Assembly (NCBI GenBank): GCA_007121535.1 | Contig: SKKK01000180.1 | Span: 1 to 45,981, forward strand | Direction of reading: 5' to 3' | Source of the DNA: Planctomycetaceae bacterium | Lineage (GTDB): Bacteria > Planctomycetota > Planctomycetia > Pirellulales > Pirellulaceae | DNA length: 45,981 nt | Shown here: piece by piece, positions 18,086 to 27,317 of the stretch | How the letters are laid out: the number at the start of each line of letters is the position of its first letter | Numbering within the stretch: position 1 is the first letter of the stretch | Position numbers and translations under genes: made by a program | The notes under the pieces: model-generated | The model's input: the letters and a program-made list of their open reading frames with translations, nothing else | Database searches by the model: none | Told to the model about the DNA's origin: nothing

Positions 18086-18664
18086 GAAGATTGCCTGAAA
18101 CCGCTGTGGGCTATCCTGTTGGATGATCGAAGCATGTAACCAAACCTTCATCGTAGCGCTTTCAGCGGAGATCGACAATATTTGGTCCACGCATGCTTGC
18201 ACTGCGCGGGAAGGCTGGGCAAACTTTGACCAGATCCCCAAATTGGTTGCTTCTCGCGTGAATCGCCTTAACTGTCGGTGCCATAAGGACTTGCGAAGCA
18301 AGCCTCTTCTTGGCAGGACATCTCCGTTGCTTTCCTGAAGATTGGCAAAATCCAAAAAAACCTACTTTTCAGCACGACTTGCAACCGAAAACAAGTATCG
18401 GACAGTGAATGGTTCGCGAGCAATGCGTGAACTGGACTGAGGTGCGGCGCCGGGTATCCCGTAAATATCCGGCCAGGAGGGCGTGCCCGGTGATTCGTCT
18501 GTCCTATCAGGTTTCGGGGGCATCAACCAAAGGACTCCGAATCGCCCATTTTCCTTTGCCTTGAAATGTCGTGATACGGCTCCGCAGGAGGGACTGGTAG
18601 GAGCAGATCGCGGTATGGGCAACAGGATTTCCGCGTGCAAGAGACTTAATCAGGGAGGCAACTC
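18086..18664. other. Divergent intergenic region, 579 bases
   Basis: Lies between the DUF4159 gene (minus) and the BON gene (plus). Frames of 66-92 residues on both strands have no signal, domain or ribosome-binding site that I can support. I see no clear repeat, promoter pair or RNA structure; its length suggests a leader or regulatory region for one of the two genes. Confidence 0.4.
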
Positions 18665-20347
18665 ATGCGACGTATTGGTGTAGCGATGGCGATGCTTAGC
18701 ATCGTTTTGGTGGCGGCTTCGTGGGCGACGGCCAACGATAGGAGGATCGCCCGAGAGATTGCGAACAAATTGGAAGCGGAGAAGGAGGCAGGGCGGCTGC
18801 ACGGCTTCGATATCAACCTGCAGATCACCGATGGAGCTGTGGTGCTGCAAGGTTCCGTCGGATCCGTCGAGCAGCGTAAGTTGGTGCTTGACGCGACTGG
18901 CCGAGTTTCGGGCGTCGCACAAGTGATCAGCGAGCTGGAAATCGAGAATAGGACCAGCGATCGGGATTGTGAAATCGCCGACCAGATCGCTGAAATACTG
19001 TCCAAGCACAAGCAGTCCGGCCGTTTACGTGATTTTCGGGTCGGCGTCGAAGTGGTCGACGGCTTGGTGACCCTGGACGGCGATGTTGCCAATGAAGGGC
19101 AAGCGAACTTGGTGATGAAGTCAGCTCGCAGCGTGTCGGGCGTCCGAGACATCATCAACAACCTGAGCGCTCGAAGTGTCGCGACGCCAGCGGAGACGCC
19201 GGCCGTTCCGGAATTGGTGCGCCGGCCGATCAACCGGGTCGTGGAAACGCCCACACGTGTTTCCGACCGAGTTGTTTTCGAACCTGCATCGGCGATCGAC
19301 GGCGTAGAAAACGCGCTGTATCACAGCGAGGCCAAAGACTTGGCGGCATTGGACGATCGAATCGGTCGGGAACTGATGAAGCGGCTGGAATCGGCAAAAG
19401 AAGTGGGGCAGTTGCGGGGCTTCGGAATCGGCGTGCATGTGCTGAACGGCGAAGTGGTGCTGAACGGTCGGGTCTCGTCGAAAGAGCAGCAGCAAATGGC
19501 CATCGACATCGCCCGCTATATTCCGGGGGTGAAGCGAGTTGTCAACGCCTTGGAGATCACCGAGACCCCGGCAACGGAGCGGCTGGCGAGTTCTCCGGGC
19601 TCGTTGGACGGTGTCTCCAGGGACATGGATGACACGAAGATCGGCCACCGTGCCCCGTCGGAACTGGATGCCAAGTCGCAACGGATCGCACAGGAATTGA
19701 TCGCTCGGCTCGAACAGCAAGACGCCATGGGCCGGTTGCAGGGTTGCGACTTTGACGTGCAAGTCGAGAAGGCGGTCGTGAAGTTCAGCGGTTCGGTAGC
19801 CTTGCCCCAGCAGCAGCAACTGCTGCTCGATGTGGCTCATCGAGTTCCCGGAGTCCGGGAGGTTTCCGCCGATCTGCAGGTTAATTCATGGCCGATGGAA
19901 GGTGTTTCGATCTCTCCAGCATCCGCCCAGATGCCCGTTGCCTACTCGCATGGCGATACCGTGGTCGGGTCGATGGCGGGGATCGACCAGACGCCTCGTC
20001 CCATCGGTGCGGGACGGATGGCTGCTTATGCGGGCGGTGCGGTGCTGGCAGCTCCCATGATGGCCGTCAACCACATGAGTGGCGGCGGTGTTCCGGCCCA
20101 TTTGCCCGGTGGCGGGCACGCGGCCGTTCCGGCTCGATACGACCACCCGAACCTGCCAGGATATGCTTGGCCAAGCTACGCCGCCTACCCGAACTATGCG
20201 GCAGTGACCTATCCCAAGCAGTATTCGCCCACCGCTTGGCCCTACATCGGCCCGTTTTATCCCTACCCGCAGGTTCCCCTCGGATGGCGCAAGGTAACCT
20301 TGCAATGGAAAGATGGCTGGTGGCAGTTGAACTTCAACAGCAAGTAG
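18665..20347 (+). CDS. Exported protein with four BON domains and Tyr/Pro-rich tail
   Basis: A 560-residue protein with a signal peptide (GVAMAMLSIVLVAASWATA) and four BON (OsmY/phospholipid-binding) domains at about residues 25-95, 98-168, 235-300 and 340-410. Each has the plan DxxIAxEIxxxLE, GRLxGFDIxVxxxDGxVxLxGxV, then a helix and a GVxxVxxxL strand. Between domains 2 and 3 and after domain 4 are linkers. The C-terminus is Tyr/Pro-rich (YPNYAAVTYPKQYSPTAWPY) and ends with WRKVTLQWKDGWWQLNF, a short tail common on planctomycete exported proteins. BON proteins act in the periplasm at membranes. GGGAGG lies eight bases upstream of the ATG, and a strong terminator follows at 20381. Confidence 0.88.
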   Translation: MRRIGVAMAMLSIVLVAASWATANDRRIAREIANKLEAEKEAGRLHGFDINLQITDGAVVLQGSVGSVEQRKLVLDATGRVSGVAQVISELEIENRTSDRDCEIADQIAEILSKHKQSGRLRDFRVGVEVVDGLVTLDGDVANEGQANLVMKSARSVSGVRDIINNLSARSVATPAETPAVPELVRRPINRVVETPTRVSDRVVFEPASAIDGVENALYHSEAKDLAALDDRIGRELMKRLESAKEVGQLRGFGIGVHVLNGEVVLNGRVSSKEQQQMAIDIARYIPGVKRVVNALEITETPATERLASSPGSLDGVSRDMDDTKIGHRAPSELDAKSQRIAQELIARLEQQDAMGRLQGCDFDVQVEKAVVKFSGSVALPQQQQLLLDVAHRVPGVREVSADLQVNSWPMEGVSISPASAQMPVAYSHGDTVVGSMAGIDQTPRPIGAGRMAAYAGGAVLAAPMMAVNHMSGGGVPAHLPGGGHAAVPARYDHPNLPGYAWPSYAAYPNYAAVTYPKQYSPTAWPYIGPFYPYPQVPLGWRKVTLQWKDGWWQLNFNSK

Positions 20348-20380
20348 TGATGCCCGAGAAGGACCTCTGACCTGACCCAA

Positions 20381-20417
20381 CGCCTCTGGCGAGCTGCTGC
20401 TTGCCAGGGGCGTTTTT
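20381..20417 (+). terminator. Intrinsic terminator of the BON gene
   Basis: CGCCTCTGGC and GCCAGGGGCG pair (one G-T) around an 11-13 base loop and are followed by TTTTT. It lies 33 bases after the BON stop codon. Confidence 0.85.
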
Positions 20418-20560
20418 GCGTCAACCCGGAGACGTGAGGCTAGCATCGCCGAACGGAAGAATCGAGATTTCCGGAAACATCGGAAAAATCCGCAAGTTCT
20501 TCCAGGCGGAACACGATACTTAAAGCAGACGAAAGCTTCTGAACATCAAGGGTATTGTCC

Positions 20561-21136
20561 ATGTCCAAAAAGACGCTCCCCCTCGCGTTCGGCTTGCTGG
20601 TGGCCTTCATCAGCTTGAGCAACACCGGTTGTGTCACAATCACCGACGGAAATTCGCTGGGGATCCTGGCGGTTCCGATCCCGGTGAGTCCTTACTTCCA
20701 GAAGATGCAAGAAGATCGGTTTTGGGAAAACGAACGTTACAACAACGTGCCGATTCTCGATCCGATCGTGCCTGGAGGCCCGACCACAGCGTTGGATGAA
20801 CCGAGTGACGACGAGGTCATGCGGGCGTTCGAGCGGGCCAACCCGGTGCAAGGCGGTCTGCCGTTGTTGCACGAAATCCAACGGAACAACGTGCGAATCG
20901 TCAAGGAAAAGATCGCTGATTACATCGATCCGCCACGCGTTTACCCGCTGATCGGTCCCGCCCAGTTGCATCACGTTCACTACAAGTGCACGATCTACTA
21001 TACCGAGGTGACGCGAGTTGGTTGGCCCGTTCCCTACACGACCAGAAATGAAGATGCCGTCCAGGTGATCTACATCGACCACAACCATTTCCATCGTGTC
21101 GGTAATCCCGATTCGGGGATGACCAGCATGTATTGA
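20561..21136 (+). CDS. Small planctomycete lipoprotein
   Basis: A 191-residue protein with a lipoprotein signal (LPLAFGLLVAFISLSNTGC, acylated Cys at about 24). The mature part has YFQKMQEDRFWENERYNNVP, an acidic linker, and a C-terminal section rich in His and Tyr (HHVHYKCTIYYTEVTRVGWP, IYIDHNHFHRVG), which resembles a small beta-rich domain. The start at 20561 has AAGGG eight bases upstream; the TTG two codons earlier is not needed. It is a single-gene unit, with terminators on both sides. I do not recognise a named domain; it looks like a lineage-specific envelope protein. Confidence 0.8.
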   Translation: MSKKTLPLAFGLLVAFISLSNTGCVTITDGNSLGILAVPIPVSPYFQKMQEDRFWENERYNNVPILDPIVPGGPTTALDEPSDDEVMRAFERANPVQGGLPLLHEIQRNNVRIVKEKIADYIDPPRVYPLIGPAQLHHVHYKCTIYYTEVTRVGWPVPYTTRNEDAVQVIYIDHNHFHRVGNPDSGMTSMY

Positions 21137-21168
21137 GCCAACACAAGGTTCATCCGGATCAACTTCCC

Positions 21169-21198
21169 GCCGCGTCGGTAATCTGACGCGGCTTTTTT
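21169..21198 (+). terminator. Intrinsic terminator of the small lipoprotein gene
   Basis: GCCGCGTC and GACGCGGC form a perfect 8-bp stem with an 8-base loop, followed directly by TTTTTT. Confidence 0.9.
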
Positions 21199-21378
21199 CT
21201 TGCGCCACGCTTGCCCTTTTCCTTATCGAAGCAGCTCGTCACGCCGGTTCTCGAACCCAGAATGCGACCCGGAAAAGCCAGTCACTCTAGTCTTCAAGAG
21301 GGGTAAGCGTCGAATTCTTCGCGACTAAGATTCTAGTACGCTAAGTTCCGCGATTTCTCAATTGGTTGGAGGTTCGAG

Positions 21379-22119
21379 ATGACTATTCCGCTACGTCGGC
21401 TGTTGCTGATGATACTCGTTATTTTCTCCCTTTGCTGGGTGGTACAGCAGTCGGCCAGCGCCCAGCGACAAGATCCGGCATCAGAGGATGCGATCCCGCC
21501 GGCGCTGACCCATTACATGGGCCGCGAGATCGCTCAGACCATGCATTACCGGGGTGCTCCATGGCTGACGCGGGATAATCGCGAGGAGGAGGAACGGTGT
21601 TCGTTGCTGTTGGCCAATTTGGGACTCAAGCGGGGCATGACCGTTTGCGATATGGGGTGCGGGAACGGCTACTACACATTGAAACTGGCACAAATGGTCG
21701 GCCCCGAGGGGCGCGTGCTAGCCGTCGATATCCAGCCCCAGATGTTGGAGATGTTGAAAGAGCGGGCCGAGCGTGCGGGGCTGGAGAATATCGAGCCGAT
21801 CTTGGGCGAGGTGCACGACCCGAAACTGCCCGCCGGCGAAGTGGATCTGGTTTTGATGGTGGATGTGTACCATGAATTTTCGCATCCGGAGCACATGCTG
21901 GCGGCGATTCGCGAATCTTTGGCGCCGGGTGGAGTGGTCGTGTTGACCGAGTATCGCGCCGAAGATCCGAACGTACCGATCCATCCCTTGCATAAGATGA
22001 GCAAGCGTCAGATCATGAAGGAGTTCACGCCCAACGGGTTTAGGCTGGTCAGAGAATTCGACCGGCTGCCCTGGCAGCACATGATGTTTTTTCAATGTGA
22101 GGACTCCGTTCGACAATGA
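21379..22119 (+). CDS. Class I SAM-dependent methyltransferase with N-terminal signal/anchor
   Basis: A 246-residue protein. The SAM-binding motif I is VCDMGCGNGYYTLKLAQ at about residues 89-105, with the acidic post-I residue in RVLAVDIQPQML and motif II/III strands VDLVLMVDVYHEF and LAPGGVVVLTEYR. The N-terminus is unusual: LRRLLLMILVIFSLCWVVQQSASAQ reads as a signal peptide or membrane anchor, so the catalytic domain may sit outside the cytoplasm, where SAM is not expected. GGAGGT lies six bases before the ATG. The stop overlaps the ATG of the DUF971 gene (ATGA at 22116). Acceptor unknown. Confidence 0.85.
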   Translation: MTIPLRRLLLMILVIFSLCWVVQQSASAQRQDPASEDAIPPALTHYMGREIAQTMHYRGAPWLTRDNREEEERCSLLLANLGLKRGMTVCDMGCGNGYYTLKLAQMVGPEGRVLAVDIQPQMLEMLKERAERAGLENIEPILGEVHDPKLPAGEVDLVLMVDVYHEFSHPEHMLAAIRESLAPGGVVVLTEYRAEDPNVPIHPLHKMSKRQIMKEFTPNGFRLVREFDRLPWQHMMFFQCEDSVRQ

Positions 22120-22457
22120 ATGTCTATCCGACTGGTCTGGAACGATTGGACGCCAGGCAACTGCTGATCCGCTGGAGCGACGGTCGACGACTCAGTTACC
22201 GCGTGTCGCAACTGCGGGACGAGTGTCCCTGTGCCACGTGTCGCGAACGTCGCGCGGCTGAAGCGAACCGCCCGGCGACCCTGCTGCCCGTGCTGAACGC
22301 CCAGGAAGCTCGACCCGTGGAGATTCTAGCCATGAAGCCGGTGGGCAATTATGCCTACAACATCGAGTTCAACGACGGACACAACTCGGGCCTCTTTACC
22401 TTCGATTTGCTGCTGAGCTTGGGAAGCGATGCGGTGGTCGAAGACGATCGGGATTGA
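22116..22457 (+). CDS. DUF971 (GBBH-like N-terminal) domain protein
   Basis: A 113-residue protein of the DUF971 family, the fold found at the N-terminus of gamma-butyrobetaine hydroxylase. Typical features are LLIRWSDGRRLSYRVSQLR, the Cys-containing ECPCATCRERR and KPVGNYAYNIEFNDGHNSG near the C-terminus. The CPCATC cysteines could bind metal. Bacterial members are often linked with iron-sulfur (Mrp/ApbC-type) proteins, none of which is here. It starts inside the stop codon of the methyltransferase gene and is translationally coupled to it. Confidence 0.9.
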   Translation: MNVYPTGLERLDARQLLIRWSDGRRLSYRVSQLRDECPCATCRERRAAEANRPATLLPVLNAQEARPVEILAMKPVGNYAYNIEFNDGHNSGLFTFDLLLSLGSDAVVEDDRD

Positions 22458-22541
22458 CAGCCTGCTGGTCATTGCGACGGCGATCGACGATAATCGATTG
22501 CGAAGCACGAACCTATTGCAACGCCATCAAGGAGTTCTAAC

Positions 22542-24011
22542 ATGTCGCAAGTACTTCGATCGACCCGTCGAGTATTCTGTCTCGTAGCTTTTGCATTGGC
22601 CATTTGGCTGGCCGCCCCCTGCGTCGGCATCGCGTCGGACCAGGAACGTGCGGCATTACGTGCCGGCGCGGCTGCGGTCGACATTTCGCCGCAACAGTTT
22701 CCCGTAAACATGCCGGGCGGTTTCAGTGCAAACATGGCAGAAAGCGTCCATGACCCTGTGTTTGCCAGGGCGTTGGTCTTGGCCGACGATCAGATCGAGT
22801 TGGCCATCGTCGTCGTAGACAACCTGGGCATCGCCCGTCAGGTCGCCGATGAAGCGCGGGCGATCATCGTCGAACGTTGCGGCATCCCGACGGAACGGGT
22901 CATGGTCTCGGCCACGCACACCCACAGCGCCCCGGCGTCGAACGTCCAGGATGGTCCCGAAGCGTCAGTGGCCTATCGAACCCGGGTGATCGAAGGGATC
23001 GCCGAAGCGGTAGTCCAGGCGCACCAGGCGTTGCGGCCAGCCGCGGTCGCCGCCGCCGTGCATCCGTTGCCGGACGAGGTGTTCAATCGGCGATGGTTCT
23101 TGAAACCCGGCAAAATGCCGTTGAATCCGTTCGGTCAAATGGACCAAGTGCGCATGAACCCCGGCACCAGCGCGGACGTGTTGGATCGCCCCGCCGGTCC
23201 GACCGACCCCGATGTCACCGTCCTGTCGCTCCGGGACGCTCGGTCGCGCCGCCCGCTGGCTCTCCTGGCCAACTACGCGTTGCACTACGTCGGCGGCATC
23301 CCGAGAGGTCAAGTTTCGGCTGACTATTTTGGCGAATTCGTACGTCTGATGCCTCATCGGCTGCGAGCGGGCGACGATTTTGTCGCGATCCTGGCCAACG
23401 GCGCTTCGGGGGACATCAACAATATCCCCTTCCTGGTCACGCGGCCTCCGCGCGCCCCCTTTGAACAGGTCCGCATCGTCGCCCGGAAAACGGCCGATGC
23501 CGCTTGGCACGCCTGGCGTTCCATCGAACAACACCAGACGCAGGTTCCGTTGGGAATGGTCCAACGAGAAATCACCTTGAAGCATCGCCGCCCGACTCCG
23601 GAACAGATCGAATATGCCGAGCAGGTCTTGGCGATCACCGACGAAGAACAACGGGCGGAACTGCCACGTCTGGCCGAAGCCTACGCTCGGCGCACATTGT
23701 CGCTGGCCGAAGCCGAACCCACTTTGGATGTCCACTTGCAAACGGTGCGAATCGGCGACTTTGCCATCTGTGCCATCCCCTTCGAAACGTTGGTCGAGAT
23801 CGGTTTGGACATCAAAGCTCGAAGCCCGTTCTCGACGACCATGGTGCTGGGTATCACCAACGGATACCACGGATACCTGCCAACTCCCGAACAACACGAG
23901 CTGGGTGGCTACGAAACATGGCTAGGCACCTGCCGCATCCAGGAAGACGCCTCGGTGATCATCACCGACCATCTTCTGGAAATGCTGGCCGAGCTGAAAG
24001 GTGCCGATTGA
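22542..24011 (+). CDS. Neutral/alkaline ceramidase-like enzyme, catalytic domain only
   Basis: A 489-residue exported protein with signal peptide (RVFCLVAFALAIWLAAPCVG). It aligns with the N-terminal half of the 5997-8873 protein: LRAGAAAVDISP, ALVLADDQIELAIVVVDN, the zinc motif ATHTHSAP and the Ser-loop NGASGDINN. It ends after the ceramidase-type domain (GITNGYHGYLPTPEQHELGG) and lacks LamG-like domains. The reaction is expected to be amide or ester hydrolysis in the envelope. AAGGAG lies eight bases before the ATG. It starts 84 bases after the DUF971 gene and may be read with it. An inverted-repeat element begins 26 bases after its stop. Confidence 0.85.
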   Translation: MSQVLRSTRRVFCLVAFALAIWLAAPCVGIASDQERAALRAGAAAVDISPQQFPVNMPGGFSANMAESVHDPVFARALVLADDQIELAIVVVDNLGIARQVADEARAIIVERCGIPTERVMVSATHTHSAPASNVQDGPEASVAYRTRVIEGIAEAVVQAHQALRPAAVAAAVHPLPDEVFNRRWFLKPGKMPLNPFGQMDQVRMNPGTSADVLDRPAGPTDPDVTVLSLRDARSRRPLALLANYALHYVGGIPRGQVSADYFGEFVRLMPHRLRAGDDFVAILANGASGDINNIPFLVTRPPRAPFEQVRIVARKTADAAWHAWRSIEQHQTQVPLGMVQREITLKHRRPTPEQIEYAEQVLAITDEEQRAELPRLAEAYARRTLSLAEAEPTLDVHLQTVRIGDFAICAIPFETLVEIGLDIKARSPFSTTMVLGITNGYHGYLPTPEQHELGGYETWLGTCRIQEDASVIITDHLLEMLAELKGAD

Positions 24012-24037
24012 ATCAGGGCTTTTTCAGAAAATTCGGT

Positions 24038-24111
24038 CCTAGTGCGTTGTCCAGGCGAAATCTTGGGGTGCCGCTCACAATCCGCATTTTTCGCCTGGAC
24101 AACGCACTAGG
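24038..24111. repeat. Perfect inverted repeat, 23-bp arms
   Basis: Arms at 24038-24060 and 24089-24111 are exact reverse complements (key part TGCGTTGTCCAGGCG) around a 28-base loop. It may work as a bidirectional terminator between ceramidase-like and LRR genes, or be a MITE-type relic. Confidence 0.85.
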
Positions 24112-24146
24112 CTCTGTCGGAAACAGGGGGGGGCTGACCCGCTCCT
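24109..24146 (+). repeat. Single end of the GTCAGAAAA repeat family
   Basis: AGGCTCTGTCGGAAACAGG followed by GGCTGACCC resembles the left end of the element at 2525. It abuts the preceding inverted repeat directly, and no matching right end is seen. Confidence 0.5.
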
Positions 24147-24305
24147 CCTTCCCTTCACGACGGGTTGTTTGGGAAGCGTTTCCCATCCTCGGGTTGAATT
24201 CAAAAGCTACGATCATTTTGTCGCCATTTGGCGGATTCACCAACACGTCGCCATGTGAAAGATTCGATCAGCGCCCATCGACATCCGACGGATTCGATGG
24301 GCACA

Positions 24306-24352
24306 CGTCGCGTAGCGACGACCTGACTTTAGCCGTGGGTTTCAACCCACGG
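24306..24352. repeat. Pair of short palindromes in the ceramidase-LRR spacer
   Basis: CGTCGCGTAGCGACG (24306-24320) is a 6-bp stem with a 3-base loop, and 24333-24352 is a 9-bp stem (CCGTGGGTT / AACCCACGG) with a 2-base loop. GTCGCGTAGCGA-like sequence recurs near 24379. The rest of the 24012-24404 spacer has no gene I can support. Confidence 0.6.
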
Positions 24353-24404
24353 TTGGTTGGTTTTTGCAAGGAAGCATCAGTCGCGTAGCGAAGATTGAAT
24401 TCTT

Positions 24405-26924
24405 TCAATGACGGGGGGATGCTGCGGCACGTCCATATCCATCCGTTTTCACAGATCCGGGCGGACTCGGGCGATGGAGGGTCTGGTCGTCCAATTGGAT
24501 TTCTGGGCGACTCTGGCGGAACATCGCCTTGGATTCCTCGCGGATCTTCCGGCACTGGCCGATTCGCACGATGCGCAACGTCGGAATGTCCGCCAGACGA
24601 GTCAGCCAGTCGCCACTGACCTCGGTGGCACGCACATCCAATTCGTACAGTGCGGGCGGCGGCCAACTTGACGACGGTTCGCCGAAACTGGCGTCGGTTA
24701 ACGCCGTGCCGGGCATCTTGAGCAATCGCAGCGACGGCAGTTCGGTAATTTGGCGGAAACCATTTTCGAAATTCACCTGAGGCGCGTCGCCGGTGTAGGG
24801 AGCGGCCAGGTATTTCAGCCGGTTCAGGTTGCTCACCTGCAATTGATTTAAGTGCGGGTAGAAGCCTTCCAACCTGAGCGATTCCAGTTCCGTACAGTCC
24901 GCCACCAACAAGCTGGACAAATGCGGTGACGGCGGGACGACCAACTTGCGGACCTGCTGCAAATACCGGTAGCTCCAGTTCGATCTCGCCGACTCCGCCA
25001 CAGCGCTGCTGGTGATCCGCCCCACGTGGCTCCGGCCCCAGATCGAGATTTCCGGCGGCATCCAGCCCTCGAAGTGCAGTTCCCCGATCGCACAGTCCGT
25101 GATGTATAACCGGGCTGGGGCCGGAGGCAGATCCTGTTCCCGCAAGACCAGCCGGTCGCGTTTTAGAGGACCGCGTAGTACGAGTGTCGCCCCTCGAATC
25201 TCGCCGCGTTCCCGTCCTTTGGGAAGACGGGCGTGTAAGTCGCCAGCGGTCAATCGCACGGCGGCGGGAGTCCAGTCGCAACAACCACTGCAGCAGCCCC
25301 AGAACTGCCAACCGAACTGATCGGCCATGGCCTGGAAGTCGAGCCTTCCGGGGGCCTGGATGTACGTCAATGTCTTGATGTGGCGCAAATGCAACAGCCC
25401 GGCAGTCGTCACGCTGGGCCGAGCATAGCTGACAGATCGCATGTTTGTGAAACGCACCTGCTGCAACTGATCGAGGGTCGTGAGTTGGGCCACGTGGGCG
25501 TCGGTCACCAGGCCGCCAATCGTCAACGCAGTGAGCGATCGAAACCGCCCGATGACGGCGAATTGTTCGATATTCGGCGACCTGGCTTCGACCGTCATTT
25601 GGGTGACGTTGCCGATCTCGGTCCTCCCGGGCGGCAAGGTCATCGTAACGTCCGTCAGGTGCATCGTGCGTAGCGATTCCGCCCGGTTGATGTCCACCAA
25701 CGCGGCGCCTTCAACACGCCCAGTGGACAGGATCAGCTCCGACAACTGAGGCGTCGAGCCAAGCCACCGTAGCCCATCGCCATCCAGGTCAAACGAACCG
25801 CATTCGACGATGCGCAGCGCGGGCATGGTTGCCAAGGGTGCCAGGGACCGGCCGGTCAGCGTGTGTCCCGTGAAAACACGGAGCGTTTCCAGATGGGCGA
25901 GCCCTGACAGGTGGGCGAGGCCCTGGTCCGTGATGTCGAGTGGCTGAGATCCCCAATCGCTGCGCCGTATTTCAAGATTCCGCAACTGCCGGAAGGTCCC
26001 AATGTCCCGCAGTTTATCGTCGTCCAGAAAGCCTTGCAGATTCAGCGTGAATCGCTGGCCTTCGGCATCGTACCCAGTCAACCGAATGGCGCGCCAAGGA
26101 CTGAAGACCCCGGTGACCGGCCCCGGCAGAATTCCTGCGATTTCCGCCAGCGATGCGTCCGTCATGTAGTTGATACGCCGAGTGTGTTCGGGGAGTGCGA
26201 GCAGTTGTTCCAGTTCCTCCAAGGTGACCGCCTGGGAGTAGACCGGGTTGTTCCCGATACTGAGATAGTTCAGCTTGGCGGCGCAACGCTGAACGTCGAG
26301 CATCGACCCGCCAATCCGATTCGCGGCCAATTCCAGATGCTGCAGCGATTCGATCCTCATCAGAGTCGCCAAACCCTCCTCGGTGATCTGGTTGCTGCTC
26401 AGACCGAGCGTGGTCAGGTTCCGCAGCACCAAGAGCCTTTGCAGATAATCGTCGCCCAAATTGCAGCCTCTGAGCCGCAGGCTTTGCAGGCGGGGAAAGA
26501 CTGTCAGAAAATGCAAGTCTTCCGGGTCGGAAAAGGCATCCGGCATATTGAGAAAACTCAAGTGTTCCACCCGTTGACTGTCTTTCAGTTTCAACAGCCA
26601 AGCGGTTGGGAAGGAAACTCGAATAAACCCAAGTTCGCGCAGATTCGGCAGCGCCGCCAGAATCACGATGGCTCGCTCCGGCAATTCGGAGGCTTGAGCG
26701 TAATGCCCGAACCGCACCCTCTCGATCTGGTCAGCGTGTTTCGCCTCACGAGGATGCTCGACCCTGCCGTACTCGACCGGAATCTCCAACGATTCCAGTT
26801 CAGCGATCAGATCGTCAACACTGTCAGGCTCATCCAATGTCCGAGGGGACACCCAGCCACTTGAAATACCTATCGAAACGCCGACTACGATCGTCCACGT
26901 GCCGTGATAGAGCCTATTCTTCAT
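24405..26924 (-). CDS. Exported leucine-rich-repeat protein
   Basis: An 839-residue protein. The ATG at 26924 has GGAG eight bases upstream and gives a signal peptide (HGTWTIVVGVSIGISSGWVS). It carries many LRR units of the xLxxLxLxxNxIxxxG type, for example LRNLTTLGLSSNQITEEGL and MRIESLQHLELAANRIGGS, and further degenerate repeats (LSGLAHLETLRVFTGHTL, TLDQLQQVRFTNMR). A Cys-rich patch WGCCSGCCDW interrupts the array. The C-terminus (RPSPPGSVKTDGYGRAAASP) is low complexity. It is probably an envelope or secreted binding protein without enzyme activity; ligand unknown. Confidence 0.8.
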   Translation of the reverse strand: MKNRLYHGTWTIVVGVSIGISSGWVSPRTLDEPDSVDDLIAELESLEIPVEYGRVEHPREAKHADQIERVRFGHYAQASELPERAIVILAALPNLRELGFIRVSFPTAWLLKLKDSQRVEHLSFLNMPDAFSDPEDLHFLTVFPRLQSLRLRGCNLGDDYLQRLLVLRNLTTLGLSSNQITEEGLATLMRIESLQHLELAANRIGGSMLDVQRCAAKLNYLSIGNNPVYSQAVTLEELEQLLALPEHTRRINYMTDASLAEIAGILPGPVTGVFSPWRAIRLTGYDAEGQRFTLNLQGFLDDDKLRDIGTFRQLRNLEIRRSDWGSQPLDITDQGLAHLSGLAHLETLRVFTGHTLTGRSLAPLATMPALRIVECGSFDLDGDGLRWLGSTPQLSELILSTGRVEGAALVDINRAESLRTMHLTDVTMTLPPGRTEIGNVTQMTVEARSPNIEQFAVIGRFRSLTALTIGGLVTDAHVAQLTTLDQLQQVRFTNMRSVSYARPSVTTAGLLHLRHIKTLTYIQAPGRLDFQAMADQFGWQFWGCCSGCCDWTPAAVRLTAGDLHARLPKGRERGEIRGATLVLRGPLKRDRLVLREQDLPPAPARLYITDCAIGELHFEGWMPPEISIWGRSHVGRITSSAVAESARSNWSYRYLQQVRKLVVPPSPHLSSLLVADCTELESLRLEGFYPHLNQLQVSNLNRLKYLAAPYTGDAPQVNFENGFRQITELPSLRLLKMPGTALTDASFGEPSSSWPPPALYELDVRATEVSGDWLTRLADIPTLRIVRIGQCRKIREESKAMFRQSRPEIQLDDQTLHRPSPPGSVKTDGYGRAAASPRH

Positions 26925-27124
26925 CGCTGCTACTCCGAACCTGCATGTCTGGACTCGTCCAAAGTATTCTCGCCGATTGAATGTGGTTTTCGCTCGCGTA
27001 TTCGACATCCGACAAGGTGATGCGACCGGCAACGGGGCCATCCATGGATTTCCGCATTCGGCGGACCTTCACCACAGCCTACCAAAACGCCGTAGCGATG
27101 ACCACCTTCGCCCGAATGAACGAA

Positions 27125-27297
27125 AGGTGCCACCCATCAACTGCAGGATCAACACATGGCATGCGTTGGTTCGGGTGCCGAAAAATGCACAGAAAGGTGG
27201 TTGTGAATGATGGGTGCCATCTAATGGGCCAGCACCGCATCTATTGGGAAGGTACCGATCCACCTACTGGTCTAGCATAAGTAGATGGGTGGCACCT
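27125..27297. repeat. 173-bp element with 14-bp terminal inverted repeats
   Basis: AGGTGCCACCCATC at 27125-27138 is exactly inverted at 27284-27297. A variant GATGGGTGCCATC occurs inside at about 27207. There is no coding capacity. It looks like a MITE-type element or a relic of one. Confidence 0.7.
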
Positions 27298-27317
27298 ATC
27301 GCTCGATTGGTCGCACC

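Noticed and set aside
18362-18640. 92-codon minus-strand frame in the DUF4159-BON spacer
   Set aside because: No ribosome-binding site, signal or domain; composition does not look coding.
24306-24352. CRISPR-like repeats
   Set aside because: Only two unrelated short palindromes with no regular spacing or spacers.
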